The notes below the pieces were generated by a model that worked only from the letters and a program-made list of their open reading frames with translations, ran no database searches and had not been told where the DNA came from. Below, one piece after another: positions 17,258 to 24,435 of a stretch of DNA of 27,589 nt; position 1 is the stretch's first letter; the number at the start of each line of letters is the position of its first letter. This DNA comes from Flavobacteriales bacterium (GTDB lineage: Bacteria > Bacteroidota > Bacteroidia > Flavobacteriales_F > PHOS-HE28). A program made the translations under genes and the position numbers. Where the stretch lies: assembly GCA_016717305.1 (NCBI GenBank), contig JADKFY010000033.1:1-27589 (forward strand). The letters are read 5' to 3'.

Positions 17258-19639
17258 CTAGAACCTGAAGGTGACCCCTCCCAGAACGTTCAAAGGGGCC
17301 TGAGGATAAAGCCCAACAAACTCCTGTCTACGGCCCTCAAGCACGTAACTGTAGCTCCATCCGTTGCTCTCGTACAGCTCGCTGAACATGTTACGGGCCG
17401 TGATGTTGATGTCGATGTTCGGAATGCCAAGTACCGATGTCAACCCAACGTTCAAACGCAGATCGTTCACCACGTAAGCATCCAATGCGCGGTCGGGGCT
17501 GCCGCTGTTATCCAAGAATTGACGGCCCACGTATTTGGTGATCAAGGAAAGTTCGGCGTTCCCTTTTCCAGTGGCTTGCCAGAATCGGTAGCTCATTTCG
17601 CTCCCGACGATCAGGTCCGGGCTGAATGCGATCGGTGTCGAAGTATAGGCGAAGGCCTGTTGATCGCCATTGTCCCAATCGTCCACGTATTCGGTGAAGT
17701 CCTTGATCCGGTTCTGGCTGTAGGTGGCATTGCCTTTCCAACGCAGTCGCTTGGTGAGTTGGGCGGCCCACGTGAGTTCCACGCCGGCACGAAAGCTTTT
17801 CGACACATTGGTGCGAAGTGCTGCTCCAACATCGTTCAATTCACCAGTTAATACCAATTGGTCCGTGTAGGCCATGTAATACCCATTGACGCCAGCGGCG
17901 AATCGCGCAGTCCTCCGCTCATAACCCAATTCGTGATCGGTGAGCTTTTCGCTCGTGGGCCGACTGCTCGGTGTCGTTCCTTGGAAATCGTCCCGGTTCG
18001 GTTCTCTGTTCGCAATGGCAATGCTGCCATAGATCCTGCCGCCTTCGTGGATGCGCCAGTTCACCCCACCTTTCGGATTGAAGAATGCGAACGTGCTGTT
18101 CTGGATCGCATTGTTCTGTGCATCATCGAGGCCGAGAAAATCGTAATTGACCGTACGCACTTGCACATCGCCGAACACGTTGATCCTATCGCCCACGGCA
18201 TAGTTCAACTTGGCATAGACGTTGGCATCCACCTTCCGTGCATCATTGTCGTAGTACCGATGGTCGTTGGCATACGGACCTGAGAACTTGGCCCATATAA
18301 CCTCGCCGAAATGCGTGCCGGAGTAGTCACTGTAACTACCGCCGACAATGAGCTTGTGCCTACCGAAACCATGCGCCACCGACGCATTCATGCCAAGCAT
18401 GGTGTTGCCCAACCAGCGACGGATAATGAAATCGTTGGTGGCTGCAGTATCGCTACCCAACACCACCGGGCCGGGGAAATAACCTGGACTTTCCGCATCA
18501 GCCTTGTAATTCTCGTAATAGCCCTTGCCGTCCACTCGAAAGCCCGTTAGGTTGAGGGTCGTGTTGGTGCCAAGCTTTTCTTCAAAGAGCAATTGGTAAT
18601 GTGTCTGGTCGTAGTTGTCCACCTCGTTCTTGTAGGTGTACGCGTTGTATGTCCGGTTGGTGTCGATCACCTCACGCGGCGCTCCGCCCCATGCTTGATA
18701 AGTCACTTCCTTCCCACGGAACGTGATGAAACGCAACGACCGCTTCTTGCCGACCCATGCACCTTGAAGGAAGTAGCTCTTCAAATTCGCTGTGGCACGA
18801 TCGATGTACCCATCACTACTGATCGAACTGAGCCGCAGGTCCAGGCTGAAGTGCTCCTTGATCAAGCCGGTTCCTATACTCACACTGTAACGCTGTGTAT
18901 TGAACGATCCACCACTGATACCCACCGATGCCCATGGATCGCGCTTCACGGAAGTGGTGCGCAAATTCACCGTGGCGCCGAAAGCCGCAGGCCCGTTCGT
19001 ACTCGTGCCCACGCCACGTTGCACCTCGATATCCTCTGCACTGCTTGCGAGATCAGGCAAGTTCACCAAGAATGCACCTTGGCTTTCCGCGTCATTGAAC
19101 GGCACACCATTCAACGTGATGTTGGTCCGTGTCGCATCCGTTCCGCGAATGCGCATGCCCGTGTAACCGATGCCCGTCCCTGCATCACTGGTGGTGACCA
19201 CGCTCGGTTGCAGATCAAGCAAGTACGGCAAGTCGACCCCGGTATTCATCTTCGCGATGTCCTCTTTCAGTACCAAGGACCTCGCAAAGGGCGCGTCGCC
19301 CACGCGTAACGCAGTGATCTCCGCTGCTCGCATTTGGATCACGTCCGGATGCATGCGAAATGTGCGATCCACGTTCGTTCCGCTCGATATCATCGTATCG
19401 ATCATCGTATAGCCCACATGGCTTAAGCGCAATCGGTGACTTCCGCTTTGTCCAATGTTCAAGGTGAAACGACCATCGGCATCGGTGGATGTGCCGAAGG
19501 CGTGATCATCGCCCAACACAACGTTCACCGCGAGCAAGGGCATATCCGCTTCACCCAGTACACGACCGTTGAAACGCTCTTGCGCAACACCACCGACCAC
19601 TTGGAAAAATGCGACGAGCACTAGTACGAATTTCTGCAT
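17258..19639 (-). CDS. TonB-dependent receptor under TPP riboswitch control, probable thiamine receptor
   Basis: A 793-residue outer-membrane transporter. It has a signal peptide (residues 1-19, MQKFVLVLVAFFQVVGGVAQ), a CarboxypepD_reg-like domain (about 22-100, GTSTDADGRFTLNIG and LSHVGY), a plug (about 110-215, SVVTTSDAGTGIGYTGMRIR with GTDATRTNITLNGVPFNDAE and EVQRGVGTSTNGPAAFGA) and a 22-strand-type barrel ending VTFRF. No frameshift. The substrate is inferred from the TPP riboswitch in its leader, since riboswitch-controlled receptors in Bacteroidota (often called omr1) are assigned to thiamine uptake. The translation start at 19639 has a purine-rich site GGAGG seven bases before the ATG. 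The NadR-like kinase gene ends 186 bases upstream but has its own promoter, so the receptor may be transcribed alone. Confidence 0.88.
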   Translation of the reverse strand: MQKFVLVLVAFFQVVGGVAQERFNGRVLGEADMPLLAVNVVLGDDHAFGTSTDADGRFTLNIGQSGSHRLRLSHVGYTMIDTMISSGTNVDRTFRMHPDVIQMRAAEITALRVGDAPFARSLVLKEDIAKMNTGVDLPYLLDLQPSVVTTSDAGTGIGYTGMRIRGTDATRTNITLNGVPFNDAESQGAFLVNLPDLASSAEDIEVQRGVGTSTNGPAAFGATVNLRTTSVKRDPWASVGISGGSFNTQRYSVSIGTGLIKEHFSLDLRLSSISSDGYIDRATANLKSYFLQGAWVGKKRSLRFITFRGKEVTYQAWGGAPREVIDTNRTYNAYTYKNEVDNYDQTHYQLLFEEKLGTNTTLNLTGFRVDGKGYYENYKADAESPGYFPGPVVLGSDTAATNDFIIRRWLGNTMLGMNASVAHGFGRHKLIVGGSYSDYSGTHFGEVIWAKFSGPYANDHRYYDNDARKVDANVYAKLNYAVGDRINVFGDVQVRTVNYDFLGLDDAQNNAIQNSTFAFFNPKGGVNWRIHEGGRIYGSIAIANREPNRDDFQGTTPSSRPTSEKLTDHELGYERRTARFAAGVNGYYMAYTDQLVLTGELNDVGAALRTNVSKSFRAGVELTWAAQLTKRLRWKGNATYSQNRIKDFTEYVDDWDNGDQQAFAYTSTPIAFSPDLIVGSEMSYRFWQATGKGNAELSLITKYVGRQFLDNSGSPDRALDAYVVNDLRLNVGLTSVLGIPNIDINITARNMFSELYESNGWSYSYVLEGRRQEFVGLYPQAPLNVLGGVTFRF

Positions 19640-19642
19640 GTT

Positions 19643-19670
19643 CCTCCGCTTGAATGTCGTTGCGCGGAGG
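19643..19670 (-). promoter_or_regulatory. Hairpin able to sequester the ribosome binding site of the receptor gene
   Basis: On the minus strand CCTCCGC (19670-19664) is perfectly complementary to GCGGAGG (19649-19643), with a 14-base loop, and GCGGAGG is followed by AAC and the ATG. Pairing hides GGAGG, the likely Shine-Dalgarno site. It lies just downstream of the TPP aptamer, so it is a plausible expression platform acting on translation. No T-run follows, so a transcription terminator is unlikely. Confidence 0.65.
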
Positions 19671-19687
19671 TGTCCATGGTTGCGGAC

Positions 19688-19758
19688 CTATTCCCTTCGC
19701 AGCATTACCTGCGCAGGTTCATCGGGTTTGATCTCAGCCTTGATGGGCACCCCGTTGC
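19688..19758 (-). ncRNA. TPP riboswitch (thi-box) aptamer
   Basis: Read on the minus strand, the segment contains the conserved pieces in order: GGGGTGCC, GGCTGAGA, CCC, GATGAACCTG, GGTAATGCTG and GAAGGGAA. These are the TPP-binding core (CUGAGA and the pyrophosphate-side GGGGUGCC/GAACCUG/GUAAU elements). The distance from the aptamer's last bases to the start codon is about 50 bases. The P1 helix could not be fixed confidently by eye. TPP binding should lower expression of the downstream receptor. Confidence 0.95.
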
Positions 19759-19767
19759 ACGACGGGA

Positions 19768-19775
19768 CGAAGGTA
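19768..19775 (-). promoter_or_regulatory. Promoter of the TPP riboswitch transcript (-7 TACCTTCG)
   Basis: TACCTTCG on the minus strand, about 10 bases before the aptamer begins. TTCG at 19795-19798 stands 19 bases further upstream, which suits the -33 element of Bacteroidota promoters (TTTG). This argues that the riboswitch starts a new transcript rather than continuing from the NadR-like gene. Confidence 0.6.
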
Positions 19776-19824
19776 GGGGCTTAAGCGGAACTGCCGAAGG
19801 ATCGAACCACAGAACAAGGAACCA

Positions 19825-20424
19825 TTACACGTTCCCCGGATCGCCTTGCATGAATACATCGAGGAAGGCGGTGGCCTTGTTCATGCGCTGTTCACGGTCG
19901 CCCTCAATGATGATGTATGGCCTTTTCAATTCTTTCAAAGTGTTCTCGTACACGGTGAAGAGGCGATCGCGATCATGTGGGTTCTCGCGGTATGGATCCG
20001 CCACCCACGGTATATCCGGCTTGCATAGCAGCCAATGGTCGTAGTGAACGGTTTGCACCAGCTTCTCCAGCTGCGGGTCCACGCGACCGAATTTCTCTTG
20101 CGCCCATATCCGGATCGTGATCATGTCGGTGTCGCATAGGAACAGCCGAGGCAGTAGCCGTTGGCGGCGCGCCTGTTCTCTTAAGACCGGTGGTGTATGA
20201 ATTTCCACCTCACGTTCTTCGGCCCAGCCAAGACCACTTTGTTCAAGATCACGTTGTAAAACAGCGATCTCCAAGAGGTCGGCCTCCTCGTAGTTTCCTT
20301 CACGTTCGTCCAGGAATTCCCGGGCAACCTCTGATACCATACCACACTGGTAGTGTACCATCAACTGTTCGCAAAGTGTTGTTTTTCCGCTCGATTCCGG
20401 CCCGACGATCGTTATCTTTCGCAT
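19825..20424 (-). CDS. NadR-like P-loop kinase (ribosylnicotinamide-kinase-type ATPase)
   Basis: A 199-residue cytosolic ATPase/kinase. The start at 20424 (MRKITIVGPESSGKTTL) puts the Walker A loop GPESSGKT at residues 8-15; longer starts to 20526 add no conserved sequence. It also has SEVAREFLDE, a motif shared with NadR C-terminal kinase domains, a Walker-B-like FLCDTDMITIRIW and the lid-like region IPWVADPYRENPHDRDRLF. The NadR kinase domain phosphorylates nicotinamide riboside. The NadR adenylyltransferase and repressor domains are absent, so this is a stand-alone kinase. The neighbouring TPP-controlled receptor suggests thiamine or a thiamine precursor as an alternative substrate; that is inference. 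A weak -7 (TACTTTTC) lies at 20440-20447. It is divergent from the T9SS propeller gene. Confidence 0.85.
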   Translation of the reverse strand: MRKITIVGPESSGKTTLCEQLMVHYQCGMVSEVAREFLDEREGNYEEADLLEIAVLQRDLEQSGLGWAEEREVEIHTPPVLREQARRQRLLPRLFLCDTDMITIRIWAQEKFGRVDPQLEKLVQTVHYDHWLLCKPDIPWVADPYRENPHDRDRLFTVYENTLKELKRPYIIIEGDREQRMNKATAFLDVFMQGDPGNV

Positions 20425-20534
20425 GCTTGGGTTCAGGCCGAAAAGTAACGCTTCATCACCCTCGGGCAGCGTTCTCCATTCATGTGAACGTCTCTTGCTC
20501 AGAACAGAAATGTTGAACCAATACAACCACTAAA

Positions 20535-22358
20535 ATGGAACGAAACGTACTCTTCCCCATTAGCATTGCCATATCGATCGCGGCGAACGCACAACTCGCA
20601 CCACAGCAACCAGCCACCCTTTTCCAACACATGGTGGAGGTGAATGCCGAATGGAACACGCAGCAGCCCGAGCTGCGATCCAATGGAACGATGATCAGTT
20701 TCCAGAACGAAGCGGAACGCATCGCGATGCACTTGCACTTGGTGCGCGAACACCTCACTGAAAAGGCCGACAAGGGGTTGACAGCCGATCAATTGAAGGA
20801 ACGCGGATCACTCCTGCAGGAGCTGGATCGCTATGCAGATCAAGGTCGCTTTCCGCAAAACCACGTACTCCCATACCGGAACCCGATCTTCATTGATCCG
20901 AACGGAACGGCTTGCGCAGTGGGTCAGTTGATGATCGCGAGCGGCGCCGGTGATCTCGCCGTGAAAATTGATACTGAAATGGAAACTGCGTACATCCGCG
21001 ACATGCATTATGCGGAGATCGATGTTTGGGCCAATAAGAACGGTTTTACCTCTAATGAATTGGCATGGATACAACCTGGATATGCACCACCTATCCCGTG
21101 GGTGGCACTCGGCGGCGGAACGGATGGGCAGCAGGTCGATGAACTGCTGCGCCTTTCGAACGGAGATCTGGTCGTTGCCGGACAATTCTCTTATGCAGGG
21201 AGTACGGTTGCCCAGAATGTCGCGCGGTGGAACGGTACTGCGTATGAGGTCATGGGGGTTATCCCAGAAGGTCAAGTGAACGCTTCTATCGAATTCGATG
21301 GAGAGATCTACCTGGGTGGTTCTTTCATTGCCGGAACGGTCGACCTTCTGAAATGGAACAACGGGACCTGGGAACAAAGCAGTGTCTTTTCCAGTAAATA
21401 CGCCGAACTAACAGCGTTGCATGAGCATGACGGTGCTTTGTATGCTGCTGGTTCGCGCAGCGGGTTCGCAGGTATTGACCATGGCGTGCAACGACTGGAT
21501 AACGGAACTTGGGATCCGGTTGGGCAGTTATTGAATGGACCGATCGAAGCATTGGAATCCTTCGATGGCACCCTGATCGCCGGCGGTCAGTTCACGGATA
21601 TTTTCCTCTCACAGGATAACTCCATTCAGCATGTGGCACGCCTTAATGAAAACACGTGGGAGCAACTTGGCGAAGGATTGAATGGATCGGTTTACGACCT
21701 TTTGGTTTCTGATGATGAACTATACGCCGGTGGAGATCTTGTCGGCGAAGTGGCGACCTATTTCGGACTAGCAAGCTTTTCCGGTGATGCCTTGCCTTGG
21801 GTAGCGTTGTTGCCCAACCTCAGCAATTACTTCGGCTCGAACCTAGGTGGTCTGGCCCATATCAACGCGATGTTGGAACATGATGGCCGCATCTTTCTGG
21901 GTGGTGAATTCTTCGTGTTCAACGGGATGACCATCGGCAATAACTTGGCCGTGTTCAATGGTGAAGCTGATGATGTGGAACCTTACGCAGCATTCAGCGG
22001 ACCTGTATACGATCTCGAACTGCTGGCTAACAACCAGCTCGTGGCCTGCGGCGTGATAGACGACCTTGGGAACATAGCGACCACGGACCTCACAACAGGT
22101 ATCGCGGTTGAAGACCTACCTCAACTGGGTGTTTATCCTAATCCGACGACGGACTTTGTGACCGTGACGCTGCCGTCCACTGTTTCCGCGAATTCACCCT
22201 TGCGGATCACCGATGCCAGTGGGCGTTCAGTGAGCGCACCCCTCCACCGAATAGGCAATACGCTTCGCATTGATGCACATGCACTTTCCAGTGGTACCTA
22301 TAGTATCGAGGTGATCGAAGAGGCCTCGATCGTAAAAGGACGGTTCACGAAATTGTGA
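20535..22358 (+). CDS. Beta-propeller-like secreted protein with T9SS type A sorting domain
   Basis: A 607-residue T9SS cargo. It has a signal peptide (1-19, MERNVLFPISIAISIAANA), then a 160-residue helical N-terminal region with FIDPNGTACAVGQLMIASGA and HYAEIDVWANKNGFT, seen in several secreted Flavobacteriales proteins. Residues about 190-510 carry repeats of the form W-N-G-x-W, G-x-V-x-A/D-L, L-Y-A-G-G (ARWNGTAYEVMG; KWNNGTWEQSS; RLDNGTWDPVGQLLNG; RLNENTWEQLGEGLNG; ELYAGGDLVGE; IFLGGEFFVFNG), consistent with six or so propeller blades of the delta-60/Kelch-like type. The C-terminal 75 residues (LGVYPNPTTDFVTVTLP, ITDASGRSV, LSSGTYSIEV, KGRFTKL) are a type A sorting signal. The role is unknown; surface binding is likely. 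Confidence 0.88.
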   Translation: MERNVLFPISIAISIAANAQLAPQQPATLFQHMVEVNAEWNTQQPELRSNGTMISFQNEAERIAMHLHLVREHLTEKADKGLTADQLKERGSLLQELDRYADQGRFPQNHVLPYRNPIFIDPNGTACAVGQLMIASGAGDLAVKIDTEMETAYIRDMHYAEIDVWANKNGFTSNELAWIQPGYAPPIPWVALGGGTDGQQVDELLRLSNGDLVVAGQFSYAGSTVAQNVARWNGTAYEVMGVIPEGQVNASIEFDGEIYLGGSFIAGTVDLLKWNNGTWEQSSVFSSKYAELTALHEHDGALYAAGSRSGFAGIDHGVQRLDNGTWDPVGQLLNGPIEALESFDGTLIAGGQFTDIFLSQDNSIQHVARLNENTWEQLGEGLNGSVYDLLVSDDELYAGGDLVGEVATYFGLASFSGDALPWVALLPNLSNYFGSNLGGLAHINAMLEHDGRIFLGGEFFVFNGMTIGNNLAVFNGEADDVEPYAAFSGPVYDLELLANNQLVACGVIDDLGNIATTDLTTGIAVEDLPQLGVYPNPTTDFVTVTLPSTVSANSPLRITDASGRSVSAPLHRIGNTLRIDAHALSSGTYSIEVIEEASIVKGRFTKL

Positions 22359-22378
22359 TCCACCATTTCTCATTCGAG

Positions 22379-22402
22379 CGCCCTGTCCTTTCGGATGGGG
22401 CG
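22379..22402 (+). terminator. Hairpin terminator after the propeller gene
   Basis: CGCCCTGTCC pairs with GGATGGGGCG across a TTTC loop: ten continuous pairs including two G-U pairs. TTCTTCATT, a T-rich stretch, follows directly. It lies 20 bases after the stop at 22358. Confidence 0.6.
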
Positions 22403-22454
22403 TTCTTCATTGCTGGGTCGAACATTACGGAGCCTGCATTGTTCCTTTGTGATC

Positions 22455-23156
22455 GTGGAACAGTACTACTACATAGCGTTGGATGTCCTGAGCTTGTCCT
22501 TCCCCCTTGCGGCCAGCTTTGAACGGCGTTTGTTCTTCCGTTCCAAATGGCCCGGGTTGTTCTTGGGCACCTTGGTCATGGCGGTGATCTTTCTTGCTTG
22601 GGATGTTGCTTTCACCTCGCTCGGCGTTTGGGGATTCAACCCACGCTACGTGATCGGTGTGTATTTCCTTGGCATGCCGATCGAAGAATGGTTGTTCTTC
22701 TTGTTCATTCCCTATTCGTGCATGTTCCTATATGAAGTGATGCGCCACTTCGTGATCAAGGAGGTGTTGGGCCAAGTTGCTCGCCCCCTTTCCTTTATGA
22801 TCATCGTGCTGCTAATTGTCGTTGGCGTGCTGAACTGGGACCGATTGTACACAACCATTACATTCATTTCCACCGCGCTTCTCCTTGCCTACCATCTTTC
22901 CATCTCAAAGGCTGAATGGCTTGGGCGATTCTACGTTGGGTATGCGATAAGCCTCGTTCCCTTCCTTTTGGTGAATGGCATACTGACCGGCTGGCTTCTG
23001 CCGGAACCGATCGTGTGGTACAACGATAACGAGAACCTGGGCCTTCGGATCAACACGATCCCCATCGAGGATCCCGTTTACCTGATGATGATGATGCTCA
23101 TCATTCTACCATTTTATGAGCGCTATGCAAAGCGTGATATCACACACGCGCGCTGA
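22455..23156 (+). CDS. Lycopene cyclase domain-containing membrane protein (fused CrtYc/CrtYd type)
   Basis: A polytopic inner-membrane protein predicted to form beta-ionone rings on lycopene in carotenoid synthesis. From the GTG at 22455 it is 233 residues (VEQYYYIALDVLSLSFPLA), the usual length and N-terminus; the ATG at 22395 adds 20 residues with no family character. About seven hydrophobic segments are visible. Each half carries the family's acidic signature: GMPIEEWLFFLFIPYSC in the first and INTIPIEDPVYLMMMMLIIL in the second, as expected of a fusion of the two small CrtY subunits. VWGFNPRYVIGVYF precedes the first motif. No other carotenoid gene (crtB, crtI, crtZ) is in the window, so this gene is separated from the rest of the pathway. 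It overlaps the convergent PnuC gene by 17 bases. Confidence 0.88.
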   Translation: MEQYYYIALDVLSLSFPLAASFERRLFFRSKWPGLFLGTLVMAVIFLAWDVAFTSLGVWGFNPRYVIGVYFLGMPIEEWLFFLFIPYSCMFLYEVMRHFVIKEVLGQVARPLSFMIIVLLIVVGVLNWDRLYTTITFISTALLLAYHLSISKAEWLGRFYVGYAISLVPFLLVNGILTGWLLPEPIVWYNDNENLGLRINTIPIEDPVYLMMMMLIILPFYERYAKRDITHAR

Positions 23157-23727
23157 CCGGTAAAGGCAACGGATCCATTTCGCGTCGCCAGCGGATGTAC
23201 CCCACAACGGCCAGAACAATGTAGACCAGCATGAGGACCGCATAGCCCTCGAAACCCATCCAGTAGTTGTACACCACACCCACGAGATCACCCACGGTCC
23301 AGTAGATCCAATTCTCCAACACCTTGCGGCTCATCAACCAAGTGGCCACGATCGCAAAGGCCGCAATGAAGGCTTCCATCCACTGGTATTCTCCCTCCAA
23401 GCCCACGACGCGCATCAACCAGACGAGAGAGAGCGTAAGCCCTGCACCTGCCACTATCACCCACATGTGTTGGACCCATTTAAGGGAACTGATCTGCCTG
23501 GCCACTTCCGGACGGCCCCAGTGCACCCAGCCATAGATCCCCATGGCCGCGTAGAACATATTGAGCGCTCCCATGAGCCAAGCCGTCTCTGATGCATACA
23601 ACCAGACCCCGATCAACGAAGCCCCGAAACCGAACAACCATCCTACACGAATTGCACGACCCAGAAGTACGGTGAAGACGATGTTCCCCAATACGGAGGT
23701 CCATTCCAGGATGATGGCGAGTTGCAC
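23140..23727 (-). CDS. PnuC-family vitamin transporter, possibly thiamine-type (PnuT)
   Basis: An inner-membrane facilitator of 195 residues with about seven hydrophobic segments. PnuC-family marks are GVWLYASETAWLMGALNMFYAAMGIYGW in the first part and WLMSRKVLENWIYWTVGDLVGVVYNYWMGFEGYAVLMLVYIVLAVVGYIRW in the second (described in pieces: LENWIYW, GDLVGV, GYIRWRR). Nicotinamide-riboside members have W-x2-W-x3-N in the substrate site. Here the pattern is W-I-Y-W-T-V-G-D, with Asp in place of Asn. I recall aspartate there in thiamine-assigned members, which would suit a cationic substrate. No TPP riboswitch lies before it; the upstream 112 bases hold an inverted repeat. The start is GTG at 23727, as no ATG fits. 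The Pnu family works with a cytosolic trapping kinase. Confidence 0.85.
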   Translation of the reverse strand: MQLAIILEWTSVLGNIVFTVLLGRAIRVGWLFGFGASLIGVWLYASETAWLMGALNMFYAAMGIYGWVHWGRPEVARQISSLKWVQHMWVIVAGAGLTLSLVWLMRVVGLEGEYQWMEAFIAAFAIVATWLMSRKVLENWIYWTVGDLVGVVYNYWMGFEGYAVLMLVYIVLAVVGYIRWRREMDPLPLPVSARV

Positions 23728-23734
23728 TTTTGGT

Positions 23735-23838
23735 TGAAGGATTGAGGGGTAACTGGGATCGAGTGCCGGGTATTGGGCACCCAGTACTTGCTACCAGTTA
23801 CTCGGTACACTATGGAAATTCAACATTCAACTTCCAAT
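23735..23838. repeat. Intergenic imperfect palindrome, candidate dispersed repeat
   Basis: The 112 bases between the PnuC start and the LRR stop hold nested inverted repeats. GTAACTGG (23749-23756) matches CCAGTTAC (23794-23801), and inside it GTGCC (23763-23767) matches GGCAC (23776-23780). The right flank is a run of short near-repeats (ATTCAACATTCAACTTCCAATT). No open frame, tRNA or riboswitch core is present. I recall similar palindromic, low-complexity spacers recurring in Flavobacteriales genomes, but only one copy is in this window. Confidence 0.5.
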
Positions 23839-23839
23839 T

Positions 23840-24435
23840 CTATTCCCCGCAATTGCACGGCTGGCTGAAATAGACCTTGGCACTGGGCAACATCCCTTGG
23901 ATGCGCTCCATTTCCGGCTCGTCGAACTGGATGGCACGCAGATCCAAAAATCGTAAGGCCCTCATACTGGAAAGCTCATCCGGAAAACCGGCCAGATCAT
24001 TGTCCCAAAGGTCCATGGACATCAACTCTTTCAACCTGCCCATGCACGACGGCAAACTGTCCAGTGCGTTACGGCTCAAGTCCAGTCGTTTCAAATTGAC
24101 CCAACTACACACCGCTTCGGGGAACTTCGTCAGCTTGTTCTTCGACGCTCGGAACTCTTGCATGTAGTTGAACTCGCCCGATCGTGCCGGCAACTCCTTC
24201 AACTTGTTCCCACTAAGGTCCAAGGCGTTCAAGTTCTTCAACAAAAGATCTCTTCTGGAAAGACCTTCAACTTTTGCCCGGAAAGGTCAAGCCGATACAC
24301 CAAGTCAGGTTCCTTCAAGGCACGCTCCAAACTCCTGTAAGTACGCATGCTGTCCAAGGCCACAGCATCCAACAGTTGGGCATTCAAGGTGCCCATGGAG
24401 ATCATGAACACTTGAAAGGCCAAGATGAACCTCAT
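23840..24435 (-). CDS. Leucine-rich-repeat exported protein (frameshifted)
   Basis: A protein of about 197 residues after repair. The start at 24435 overlaps the ribF stop as ATGA, a sign of translational coupling; the ATG at 24444 would overlap by 13 bases. It has a signal peptide (MRFILAFQVFMISMGTLNAQ), then LRR units of about 23 residues: LVYRLDLSGQKLKVFPEEIF, LNALDLSGNKLKELPARSGE, MQEFRASKNKLTKFPEAVCS, LKRLDLSRNALDSLPSCMGR, LMSMDLWDNDLAGFPDELSS and LRFLDLRAIQFDEPEMERIQ. A Cys-rich end (SQPCNCGE) follows. The frame breaks at about 24244, where one extra T in the TTTT run gives EEIFLLKNLNALDLSGN. It is likely surface or periplasmic and binds protein; its pairing with ribF has no clear functional meaning. 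Confidence 0.78.

Noticed and set aside
19643..19670. Intrinsic terminator as the riboswitch expression platform
   Set aside because: No T-run follows the stem; the 3' arm contains the GGAGG beside the ATG, so translational masking fits better.
23728..23839. A second TPP riboswitch before the PnuC gene
   Set aside because: None of the core pieces (GGGGTGCC, CTGAGA, GAACCTG) is present; only a palindrome is seen.
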